The translations under genes and the position numbers were made by a program. This document shows, in pieces, positions 1 to 7,539 of a stretch of 64,000 nucleotides of DNA (position 1 is the stretch's first letter; the number at the start of each line of letters is the position of its first letter). Under the pieces are notes generated by a model. The model was not told the DNA's origin, did not search any database, and saw nothing but the letters and a program-made list of their open reading frames with translations. This DNA is from Bacteroidetes bacterium GWF2_33_16 (GTDB lineage: Bacteria; Bacteroidota; Bacteroidia; Bacteroidales; UBA12077): assembly GCA_001768565.1 (NCBI GenBank), contig MEOE01000014.1, positions 1-64,000 of the forward strand, given 5' to 3'.

Positions 1-44
1 ATAAGCTAAAATATAAATACGCTAAAAATAACAACATAAAAAAA

Positions 45-80
45 CCGTCTCAGATTATCTTTTGAGACGGCTTCTTTTTT
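45..80 (+). terminator. Rho-independent terminator
   Basis: An 8-bp perfect stem (CCGTCTCA at 45-52 and TGAGACGG at 63-70) is followed by CTTCTTTTTT. It would end a gene lying left of the window. A stem with the same CCGTCT core ends the transcript at 32.1 kb. Confidence 0.8.
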
Positions 81-139
81 TAATTAATATTTGCGTAATA
101 AGAATTGGTTTTAAATAAGAATCATTAATTGAGATTTTT

Positions 140-147
140 TAACTTTG
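140..147 (+). promoter_or_regulatory. Candidate -7 promoter element of cysC
   Basis: TAACTTTG fits the Bacteroidota -7 consensus TAnnTTTG exactly. It would start transcription near 153 and leave a leader of about 18 nt before cysC. No well-placed upstream TTG was found, so the call rests on one box. Confidence 0.35.
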
Positions 148-170
148 GTACTAATTCTAAAATGACATAA

Positions 171-785
171 ATGTCTGGCAAAAATTCAAATATTCATCCG
201 GTTTTTGATAAAATTCTAAAACGGGATGATAAAGAAAGAATGCTTAATCAGCATTCTGTAGTGGTTTGGTTTACAGGTCTTTCAGGAAGTGGTAAGTCAA
301 CTATTGCAAAAGTTCTTGAACAAGAATTACATAAAAAAGGTTATATTTCTAAGGTTTTGGATGGTGATAATGTTCGCACCGGAATAAACAGTAACTTAGG
401 ATTTTCGGATTCGGATAGGAAAGAAAATATTAGAAGAATTGCTGAAGTTTCAAAACTATTTATGGATTGCGGAATAATATTAATAAATTGTTTTATTTCA
501 CCAACTAATATTATTAGAAACCAGGTTAAGGAAATAGTAGGCAAAGAGAATTATTTTGAGATTTTTGTAAATACATCACTTGAAACTTGTGAGAAAAGAG
601 ATACTAAGGGAATATATGCAAAAGCGCGTAAAGGACTAATTAAGGATTTTACTGGTATTTCTGCTCCATATGAGGTACCTGATAATCCGGATATTGAAAT
701 TAAAACAGAAGAATTATCAATTAATAATGCAGTTGAAGTCATATTAAAAAAGCTTTTGCCTCGAATCGAGTATAAAAATGTTTAA
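171..785 (+). CDS. cysC: Adenylyl-sulfate kinase (APS kinase)
   Basis: Phosphorylates APS with ATP to give PAPS, the second step of sulfate activation, in the cytoplasm. The 204-residue protein has the P-loop GLSGSGKST at residues 36-44, the DGDNVR substrate-binding motif soon after, the FISP motif, and the family signature FTGISAPYE near the C-terminus; length is normal for a stand-alone CysC. It is followed 32 nt later by cysD, and cysN comes next, so APS synthesis and phosphorylation are encoded together. No PAPS reductase or sulfite reductase is in view, so whether PAPS feeds cysteine synthesis or sulfation of glycans or lipids cannot be told here. Confidence 0.95.
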   Translation: MSGKNSNIHPVFDKILKRDDKERMLNQHSVVVWFTGLSGSGKSTIAKVLEQELHKKGYISKVLDGDNVRTGINSNLGFSDSDRKENIRRIAEVSKLFMDCGIILINCFISPTNIIRNQVKEIVGKENYFEIFVNTSLETCEKRDTKGIYAKARKGLIKDFTGISAPYEVPDNPDIEIKTEELSINNAVEVILKKLLPRIEYKNV

Positions 786-790
786 TTTTG
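783..790 (+). promoter_or_regulatory. Possible internal -7 promoter element before cysD
   Basis: TAATTTTG matches TAnnTTTG and begins at the cysC stop codon, 27 nt upstream of cysD. The nearest TTG (756-758) is 24 nt upstream of it, slightly beyond the usual spacing. cysD could be transcribed from here as well as from cysC. Confidence 0.3.
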
Positions 791-817
791 CACATTCGTA
801 ATATAAATCACTAATAA

Positions 818-1723
818 ATGAACCAGTATAAAATAAACCATTTAAGAGAACTTGAGGCAGAGTCTATTTTTGTTATCAGAGAGGTTGTGGCACAGTTTGA
901 GAATCCATGTATGCTGTTTTCTGGTGGTAAAGATTCAATTGTAATGTTTCATTTGGCTCGAAAAGCTTTTTGGCCAGCACGTGTGCCTTTCCCATTAATG
1001 CATATTGATACTGGTCATAACTTTAAAGAAACACTCGATTATAGAGATAAATTAATGACTGATACTGGTACTAAACTAGTTATTAGATATGTTCAGGACT
1101 CAATCAATGATGGAAAAGCTATTGATGAAATTGGTGTAAATTCAAGCCGGAATAAACTCCAAACTGTTACTTTACTTGATGCAATTGAAGAAATGAAATT
1201 TGATTGTGCAATGGGGGGAGGTCGCCGAGATGAGGAGAAAGCACGGGCAAAGGAACGTTTCTTTTCGCATCGTGATATTTTTGGACAATGGGATCCTAAA
1301 AATCAACGTCCCGAATTATGGAATATCTTTAATGGCCGTAAAAATATGGGGGAGCATTTTAGAGTTTTTCCTATTAGCAACTGGACAGAAATGGATGTTT
1401 GGCAATATATTTTACTCGAGAAAATTCCAATTCCGAGTCTTTACTTTTCTCACGAACGAGAAGTTGTTAATCGTGATGGGACAATACTCGCTGCTGGCGA
1501 ATATGTACCATTAAAAGATAGTGAAGTGCCCGAGAAGAAGATTATCCGGTTTAGAACTATTGGTGATATGACTTGTACAGGTGCAGTATTCTCAAAAGCT
1601 TCAACAGTTGAAGAAATTATTGAAGAAGTAGCTGCTACCAGAGTAACTGAAAGAGGAAGCCGATACGACGATAAACGTTCAGAAGCAGCAATGGAAGACA
1701 GAAAGAAAGAAGGTTATTTTTAA
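818..1723 (+). CDS. cysD: Sulfate adenylyltransferase subunit 2 (CysD)
   Basis: Small catalytic subunit of ATP sulfurylase, which makes APS from sulfate and ATP; it works with the GTPase CysN. The 301-residue sequence has the PP-loop SGGKDS at residues 35-40, the MGGGRRDEEKARAKER block diagnostic of CysD within the PAPS-reductase/PP-loop superfamily, and a full-length C-terminus. It lies between cysC and cysN on the same strand. The 130-nt gap to cysN is filled by short degenerate repeats rather than a clear terminator, so co-transcription is probable but not certain. Confidence 0.95.
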   Translation: MNQYKINHLRELEAESIFVIREVVAQFENPCMLFSGGKDSIVMFHLARKAFWPARVPFPLMHIDTGHNFKETLDYRDKLMTDTGTKLVIRYVQDSINDGKAIDEIGVNSSRNKLQTVTLLDAIEEMKFDCAMGGGRRDEEKARAKERFFSHRDIFGQWDPKNQRPELWNIFNGRKNMGEHFRVFPISNWTEMDVWQYILLEKIPIPSLYFSHEREVVNRDGTILAAGEYVPLKDSEVPEKKIIRFRTIGDMTCTGAVFSKASTVEEIIEEVAATRVTERGSRYDDKRSEAAMEDRKKEGYF

Positions 1724-1732
1724 TCGAATAAG

Positions 1733-1822
1733 TGAGCTAAGGTGTAAAGTGAACTAAAGAAAATTAAAGTAAGCTAAAATAACTTTAGGCATTTTAGGCA
1801 CTTATAACTTTAGGCACTGATA
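1733..1822. repeat. Degenerate short-unit repeat between cysD and cysN
   Basis: The cysD-cysN gap holds variants of a unit like AGTGAACTAAAG on one side and its inverted form AACTTTAGGCACT on the other (AACTTTAGGCA at 1781-1791 and 1806-1816, TTTTAGGCA at 1792-1800). The arms could fold into an imperfect stem. The element TAAGCTAAAATA here (1769-1780) also occurs at 2-13, so related repeats flank the cysC-cysD pair. Confidence 0.5.
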
Positions 1823-1853
1823 AATAATATAAAAATTTAATAATTAATTTTAA

Positions 1854-3128
1854 ATGTCATCAGAATATAACAGAGGTTATTTAGATATGGAACTTTTACG
1901 ATTTACGACTGCAGGTAGTGTCGATGATGGTAAAAGTACTCTTATAGGCAGATTATTATACGATAGTAAAGCAATATTCGAAGATCAGCTCGAATCAATT
2001 GAAAGAGCCAGTATTAAAAAAGGCGAAGAGGGCATTAATCTTGCTTTACTAACAGATGGGTTACGTGCAGAAAGAGAGCAGGGCATCACGATAGATGTTG
2101 CTTATCGATATTTTGCTACACCAAAACGAAAATTTATTATTGCTGATACTCCCGGACATATTCAATATACTCGTAATATGGTTACAGGTGCTTCAACAGC
2201 AAATGTGGCTATTATTTTGGTTGATGCACGAAATGGTGTAATCGAACAAACTATGCGTCATGCATTTATTGCTTCTTTGCTTCAGATACCACATATTATT
2301 GTTTGTGTAAACAAGATGGATTTGGTTGATTTTTCTGAAGAAATCTTCGAAGGCATTAAATCAGAATTCGATAAAATATCTACAAAACTGGATGTTCATG
2401 ATATTCGGTTTATTCCTATTAGTGCAAAGCTTGGCGATAATGTGGTCGACCGATCAGAAAAAATGGATTGGTACGAAGGACCAACTTTAATGTATTTGCT
2501 CGAAAATATATATATAGCAAGCGATATTAATCATACAGATGCCCGTTTTCCAGTTCAGTATGTTATTCGCCCCATGCGTGATGAATTTCATGACTACAGA
2601 GGATATGCAGGACGCATGGCAGGTGGAATTTTCAGAAAAGGTGATAAAGTAAAAATTCTTCCTTCTGGTTTAACATCTTACATTAAATCAATTGATATTT
2701 TCGAAGGAAGTATTGAAGAGGTATTCGCCCCACAATCGATAACAATTACTCTTGACGATGATATTGATATTAGTCGTGGCGATATGTTAGTTAAGGAAGA
2801 TAGTATGCCGATTATAAGTCAGGATATCGATATGATGATATGCTGGTTTAATGAAAAACCATTAATACTTGGAGGTAAGTATATTATGAGGCATACTACA
2901 AGTGATCTGCGTTGTGTTATTCGTGAGGTTAAATATAAGCTTAATGTTAGTACCCTCGAAAGTAATGAGTTAGAAAAGAGAATAGGTTTAAACGATATTG
3001 CACGTATTACAGTAAAAACTACAAAACCAATATTTTACGATAGTTACGTTAAAAACAGAAACACAGGAAGTATTATTTTGATTGAAGAAGGTACAAATGA
3101 AACAGTTGCTGCAGGGATGATAATTTAG
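1854..3128 (+). CDS. cysN: Sulfate adenylyltransferase subunit 1 (CysN GTPase)
   Basis: Regulatory GTPase subunit of ATP sulfurylase; GTP hydrolysis drives APS formation by CysD. It is an EF-Tu-like translation-factor GTPase: G1 GSVDDGKST at residues 21-29, G3 DTPGH at 98-102, G4 NKMD at 153-156, then two beta-barrel domains. At 424 residues it lacks the C-terminal APS kinase domain of CysNC fusions, consistent with the separate cysC upstream. The ATG at 1854 places the P-loop at the usual distance from the N-terminus. Confidence 0.95.
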   Translation: MSSEYNRGYLDMELLRFTTAGSVDDGKSTLIGRLLYDSKAIFEDQLESIERASIKKGEEGINLALLTDGLRAEREQGITIDVAYRYFATPKRKFIIADTPGHIQYTRNMVTGASTANVAIILVDARNGVIEQTMRHAFIASLLQIPHIIVCVNKMDLVDFSEEIFEGIKSEFDKISTKLDVHDIRFIPISAKLGDNVVDRSEKMDWYEGPTLMYLLENIYIASDINHTDARFPVQYVIRPMRDEFHDYRGYAGRMAGGIFRKGDKVKILPSGLTSYIKSIDIFEGSIEEVFAPQSITITLDDDIDISRGDMLVKEDSMPIISQDIDMMICWFNEKPLILGGKYIMRHTTSDLRCVIREVKYKLNVSTLESNELEKRIGLNDIARITVKTTKPIFYDSYVKNRNTGSIILIEEGTNETVAAGMII

Positions 3129-3142
3129 TATTTGGTAAATAA

Positions 3143-3586
3143 TCAATTCTTATGTAAATAAGACTTAATCGCAAGCTTGATTATTTCATCGTGATCAAAT
3201 GCAAGTGGTGGAAGAGAATCAATGTTGTACCATTTAGCTTCGGCAGCATCTGAGTTAGCAATGGCCATACTTTTTTCAGATTCGGGTAAAAAACCATAAT
3301 ATACAACTGAAACAGTTCTGCCACGAGGATCTCGGCCGATTTTCCCAAAAGCTCTGAATTGTTCCAGTTTGATATTCGTAATTGATGTTTCTTCTTCCAA
3401 TTCGCGATACGCTGCTGAATCGAGTTCTTCGTCTATATCAACAAATCCTCCAGGTAAGGCCCATTTGTCTTTATAAGGGTCGAATTTTCTTTTTATGAGC
3501 AAAATTTCTGAGTTAATTTTACTTGAAGTAAAAACAATTATATCGGCGCATACTGCAGGACGAGGATATTCGTAAGTGAAAGACAT
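3143..3586 (-). CDS. NUDIX hydrolase
   Basis: A 147-residue single-domain NUDIX protein. The Nudix box spans residues 47-69: G47, E53, then R61-E62-L63 and E65-E66, the metal-binding acidic cluster. Such proteins hydrolyse nucleoside diphosphates linked to another moiety; the LPGGF start resembles ADP-ribose pyrophosphatase-like members, but the substrate cannot be assigned. It ends an apparent three-gene minus-strand operon: its ATG is 2 nt past the stop of a 33-codon ORF, which starts 3 nt past the NlpC/P60 gene. It converges on cysN with only 14 nt between stops. Confidence 0.85.
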   Translation of the reverse strand: MSFTYEYPRPAVCADIIVFTSSKINSEILLIKRKFDPYKDKWALPGGFVDIDEELDSAAYRELEEETSITNIKLEQFRAFGKIGRDPRGRTVSVVYYGFLPESEKSMAIANSDAAEAKWYNIDSLPPLAFDHDEIIKLAIKSYLHKN

Positions 3587-3588
3587 GT

Positions 3589-3690
3589 TTATTTATCTTT
3601 ATTGTTTTGGTTCTCCTGTCGTCGTTTATCCATAATATAAATGACAATAATTACTGAAATGATAAAAACAAGAATATATAGTTTAGCCAT
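3589..3690 (-). CDS. Predicted 33-residue single-span membrane protein
   Basis: Reads from ATG at 3690 to TAA at 3589: a Met-Ala-Lys start, about 17 consecutive hydrophobic residues (Leu/Ile/Val/Phe-rich), then a basic and polar tail starting DKRRQ. This is one transmembrane helix with a short, positively charged and probably cytoplasmic C-terminus. It is packed between the NlpC/P60 gene (3 nt) and the NUDIX gene (2 nt), which argues for translation as part of the operon. I do not recognise a family. The alternative is a non-coding spacer that happens to be open. Confidence 0.6.
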   Translation of the reverse strand: MAKLYILVFIISVIIVIYIMDKRRQENQNNKDK

Positions 3691-3693
3691 AAT

Positions 3694-4470
3694 TTAAGAT
3701 TTTACACGTTTGATGATTCTTAATTTGTGGGTGTATTTTTTTAATTCTTTATTGTAAAGGCCTTGATGGTCAATGCTATCTATTCTAACTTTGCCAGAGG
3801 CATGAATAATTTTATTTTTCGATAAAAGAATTCCGGTATGAATAATATTTCCTTCCTCATTATCGAAATAAACCAGGTCTCCAGGTAAGATTTCATCAAG
3901 AAACTCTATTGTTGTTCCCAAGGCAGCTTGTTTTGCGGAATCGCGCGGTAGCATTATTCCTACAACTTTATAAACTAGCTGTACAAATCCAGAACAATCA
4001 ACCCCAAAAGGATTTTTACCACCCCATAAATAAGGCGCATTTATCCAATATTTTGCATATTCATGAGCTGCTAAGTCTTCGTTCTTAGTGTAATTGTTTA
4101 ATTTATAGTTTGTTGTATTGATATTGAAATTTCCTGTTTTATTATTAAAACAGGGAAGAGAACTTCCGAAGGGTATAATTAACGACTCATTTGTTTCGGA
4201 TTTTATGATTTCTGTAAATAAATTCTTTGTTGTTTCTGATGGTTGCTTCTGCATTTCTTTTGAGAAATCATCGGTAAGCAATGTTATTGTTTTGCTATCA
4301 ATCCATCCAATATAACCATCGTTTAGTAGTTCAACCTGCGACCAGTTGTTTTTTTCATTAATAATTTTAAAAATTTCACCAAAAAGAACCTGAGTAACCA
4401 TTTCGCATTTTTCCGATGGCTCGATTCTTACTGGTATAACCGCAATTTCGCTAATTCCGAATAAATCCAT
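3694..4470 (-). CDS. SH3b-NlpC/P60 cell-wall hydrolase
   Basis: Peptidoglycan endopeptidase-type protein of 258 residues from the chosen start. The N-terminal 70 residues form a bacterial SH3-like fold seen in Bacteroidota NlpC/P60 enzymes (EPSEKCEMVTQVLFGE region). The C-terminal papain-like domain has the catalytic Cys in DCSGF at about residue 159, the second catalytic motif IHTGIL and a later HASG. Start at ATG 4470 (MDLFGISEIAV) is preferred over 4506 because homologues begin there and the extra 12 residues look like untranslated leader. No clear signal peptide, as is common in this family. First gene of the operon with the small membrane ORF and NUDIX gene. Confidence 0.85.
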   Translation of the reverse strand: MDLFGISEIAVIPVRIEPSEKCEMVTQVLFGEIFKIINEKNNWSQVELLNDGYIGWIDSKTITLLTDDFSKEMQKQPSETTKNLFTEIIKSETNESLIIPFGSSLPCFNNKTGNFNINTTNYKLNNYTKNEDLAAHEYAKYWINAPYLWGGKNPFGVDCSGFVQLVYKVVGIMLPRDSAKQAALGTTIEFLDEILPGDLVYFDNEEGNIIHTGILLSKNKIIHASGKVRIDSIDHQGLYNKELKKYTHKLRIIKRVKS

Positions 4471-4592
4471 AATACAATTAAATGTTTTATAAAAATAGCA
4501 AATCATTTTAAAACGACTATGATTTTAAGTAAAAACCTTTTCTAATTATAGATGTTATATATATTATAGACATATAAACTAAGCCTTTCGTC

Positions 4593-4622
4593 TTGAATAA
4601 TTTATTTAAATTTATACATTTG
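4593..4622 (+). promoter_or_regulatory. Promoter of the PgpH-like gene
   Basis: TTG at 4593-4595, a 19-nt spacer and TACATTTG at 4615-4622 match both boxes of the Bacteroidota sigma consensus. The predicted start near 4628 gives a leader of about 18 nt before ATG 4647. Confidence 0.7.
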
Positions 4623-4646
4623 TATATATTGCTTATAAAATAGAAA

Positions 4647-6782
4647 ATGAAACACTTTCTTGATTCCATACATGCTTATTACAAAGTTATCTTTAGAGGA
4701 ATACTGTTTGTTATCTCTGTTGCGGTTATTGTTTTAATATTTCCACGTGAAGGGAAATTTAAATATGAGTTTCAAAAAGGGAAACCATGGATGCATGAGA
4801 CGCTTATTGCTCCATTTGACTTTCCTATTTATAAAAACGACAAACAAATACAAGCTGAGAAAGATAGTCTTCTGAAATTGTTTAATCCTTATTTTATAAT
4901 TGATAGTTCTGTTGGCGAAATAGAAAGAGATAGGTTCAATGTATTATATGAGCAAAAAATAAATGAGTTTGTAAATAAGAGTTTTAGAAAGAAAGATGGT
5001 AATTCAAAAAAAATCATTTTTGAAAAAAATGCAAATAAATTTAAAGATTTTTCTTTAACATTATTATCTGAAGTATATTCTAAAGGGATTGTTGATATTT
5101 CAGAAATAAAAGAAAACTTTAACGAAAATACCCGAATTATAATATTAAAAGATAAGGTTGCCAATAACCATTCTGTAAATGATTTTTATACGCAGAAAAC
5201 CGCGTATGAATATTCAATAAATCAGGTTGATAAGTATTTAAAAGATAATCAGGTAATAATAAAATACCCCGAATTTTATAAAAGTGTTAATCTGTATGAA
5301 TTTATCTTACCTAATATTTATTATGATTCGAAAACATCCGATAATGTTAAGGAAACTATGCTCAGAAATTTATCCAATTCAAAAGGAATGGTGCAGGAAG
5401 GTGAAAGGATAATATCTCAGGGCGATGTCATTGACAATAGAGTGTATCGTATATTAGAATCATTAAAGCATGATTTTGAATCGAAACTAGGATCTTCATT
5501 TCATTTTCAGATTATTCTTCTTGGTCAGATTATTTTTGTGGTTGCTTGTTTTACTGTTCTCTTTCTGTTTTTATTAAATTTTAGAAAAGATATACTTGAG
5601 AATAGCTTAAAAACAATGTTTATTCTGATGGTTGTACTTTTAATTGTATCAATTGCCAGTATTGCTTTACGAATAAGTACAAATAGTATTTATATTGTAC
5701 CTTTTGCCCTTGTACCAATAATTATAAGAACTTTTTACGATTCTCGACTAGCTCTTTTTATCCATATTATTACTGTGCTTCTAGTAGGTTTTTTTGCACC
5801 AAATGGTTTCGAATTTGTGTTTTTGAATTTTATTGCTGGTATTGTTGCTATTTTTAGTCTTACAAACCTTTATCGACGTGGTAAGTTATTCTTGTCTTCT
5901 GCCTTGGTTATTTTTACATATAGTTTTGTTTATTTCGGAATGGCAATAACCCAAGAGGGAAATTTTGCTAATATTGAATGGCAGAATTTTTTGTTTTTTG
6001 CATTAAATGGTGGTTTGGTTTTGTCATCTTACCCCCTAATCTATATTTTCGAGAAGACATTTGGATTTCTTTCTGATGTAACATTAATGGAGCTTTCAGA
6101 TACTAATCAGAAATTGCTACGAGAATTGGCAGAAAAAGCCCCTGGAACATTCCAGCATTCTATGCAAGTAGCTAATCTTGCCGAAGAGGCTGTAATAAAG
6201 GTTGGAGGGAATCCATTGTTAGTAAGAACAGGTGCTTTGTATCATGATATTGGTAAACTATCTGATCCAATCTATTTTATCGAAAATCAACGTTCTGGAT
6301 TTAATCCTCATGATATGCATGAGTTTGATGAAAGTGCCGATATTATTATTAATCATGTGAATGAAGGTGTTGAGTTAGCAAGAAAATATAAAATTCCCGA
6401 TAAACTGGTTGATTTTATTAAAACGCATCACGGTACTGGTAAGGTTCAATATTTTTATCGTTCTTATATTAAGAAGTTTCCAAACAAAGATGTTGATATA
6501 AGCAAATTCTCATATCCAGGCCCTAAGCCAAACTCAAAAGAAACTGCTGTTTTAATGATGGCCGATTCTGTTGAAGCTGCCTCACGAAGTATGTCAGATT
6601 ATACCAATAATACAATTGATAGTTTAGTGGAATCTATTATTAATGATCAGATTAGCGATGGACAATTTGATAACTCAGATATTACATTTAAAGATATTGC
6701 AAACATAAAGGCTATTTTTAAGGACAAAATTGCTAATATTTACCATGCAAGAATAAAATATCCGGAGAAAGCAAGTCAATAG
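4647..6782 (+). CDS. pgpH: PgpH-like 7TMR-HD cyclic-di-AMP phosphodiesterase
   Basis: Membrane phosphodiesterase of the 7TMR-HDED/HD family, whose characterised member PgpH hydrolyses c-di-AMP. Of 711 residues: one N-terminal membrane helix (about 15-35), an extracytoplasmic region to about 280, a seven-helix membrane bundle to about 480, then a cytoplasmic HD domain. The HD metal ligands are visible as H504, H533-D534 and a downstream THHGTG. C-di-AMP controls osmolyte and wall homeostasis. A YbbR-domain protein, the family of the cyclase regulator CdaR, is at 21.8-22.8 kb, but no diadenylate cyclase gene is in the window. Substrate is inferred from family. Confidence 0.88.
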   Translation: MKHFLDSIHAYYKVIFRGILFVISVAVIVLIFPREGKFKYEFQKGKPWMHETLIAPFDFPIYKNDKQIQAEKDSLLKLFNPYFIIDSSVGEIERDRFNVLYEQKINEFVNKSFRKKDGNSKKIIFEKNANKFKDFSLTLLSEVYSKGIVDISEIKENFNENTRIIILKDKVANNHSVNDFYTQKTAYEYSINQVDKYLKDNQVIIKYPEFYKSVNLYEFILPNIYYDSKTSDNVKETMLRNLSNSKGMVQEGERIISQGDVIDNRVYRILESLKHDFESKLGSSFHFQIILLGQIIFVVACFTVLFLFLLNFRKDILENSLKTMFILMVVLLIVSIASIALRISTNSIYIVPFALVPIIIRTFYDSRLALFIHIITVLLVGFFAPNGFEFVFLNFIAGIVAIFSLTNLYRRGKLFLSSALVIFTYSFVYFGMAITQEGNFANIEWQNFLFFALNGGLVLSSYPLIYIFEKTFGFLSDVTLMELSDTNQKLLRELAEKAPGTFQHSMQVANLAEEAVIKVGGNPLLVRTGALYHDIGKLSDPIYFIENQRSGFNPHDMHEFDESADIIINHVNEGVELARKYKIPDKLVDFIKTHHGTGKVQYFYRSYIKKFPNKDVDISKFSYPGPKPNSKETAVLMMADSVEAASRSMSDYTNNTIDSLVESIINDQISDGQFDNSDITFKDIANIKAIFKDKIANIYHARIKYPEKASQ

Positions 6783-6878
6783 TGTTTAGAAATATTTGTA
6801 CGTGTTTAGCAATGAAAAGCGAAAACTTCAGATCTTTTTACTTGTATACTGCCTACGGCAGTCAAGCTTGAATCTTTC

Positions 6879-7529
6879 TTACCACCTTAAATCAATTTTC
6901 TCAACATTTGGATAATTGATTTCATTAAAAACAAAATATTCATCCCCGATCTTTAGATTTGTTTTAAATGCAGATACAATAATTGAATAACTAGATCCAT
7001 CTTTACCAAAAATAGTAGCTGATTTAAGCTGATAAGTATTGGTATTAACCTGCAGTCGTATTCGGGAATAATCCTTTTCTAAATCAAATGGATAAAGATC
7101 TATAATTGCAAAAGACGAACCTCCTTCAGATGATTGTGAAATCAATTGATATTTATAATCCTTTTCGTACAAGGTAAATATTTGCTTAGGATTGCTTAAG
7201 ATATCAGTATCATCAGTATCTGGTTCAGATATATTTACTTCGTTCGATTCAACTATATAACTATACAATGTTTTGCCATCGTAGAACGACTCGATACCCA
7301 TAAAATCGAGCTTATATTTATCGTTTTGCAACACAATGGTACCTAGTGAGGAATTCTTGTAATCATCTTTTAAATTGATGTAATCGATCTTAAATTCAAT
7401 TTGGATATTTTTAAAGGATTTTGTTTTTGCTGAGAGCTTATCCAATATTTTTTTTGCTTCAGGATCTTGCTGCGCGAAAAGACTTGCTGTAGTAAATAAT
7501 ACTAATAAAAAGGCGAAATATTTTTTCAT
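6879..7529 (-). CDS. LolA-like outer-membrane lipoprotein carrier
   Basis: Secreted protein of 216 residues with a signal peptide (MKKYFAFLLVLFTTASLFA, cleavage before QQD) and the LolA-type pattern: helix KKILDKLSAKTKSFKNIQ, then repeated beta strands with Gly-Thr-hydrophobic and YDGKTLYSY motifs. LolA ferries lipoproteins across the periplasm. ATG 7529 is chosen because 7556 lies inside ftsK and would add a non-signal extension. It is 10 nt downstream of ftsK; an ftsK-lolA pair is common in Bacteroidota and in Gram-negatives generally. Confidence 0.8.
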   Translation of the reverse strand: MKKYFAFLLVLFTTASLFAQQDPEAKKILDKLSAKTKSFKNIQIEFKIDYINLKDDYKNSSLGTIVLQNDKYKLDFMGIESFYDGKTLYSYIVESNEVNISEPDTDDTDILSNPKQIFTLYEKDYKYQLISQSSEGGSSFAIIDLYPFDLEKDYSRIRLQVNTNTYQLKSATIFGKDGSSYSIIVSAFKTNLKIGDEYFVFNEINYPNVEKIDLRW

Positions 7530-7539
7530 CAATAAATAA

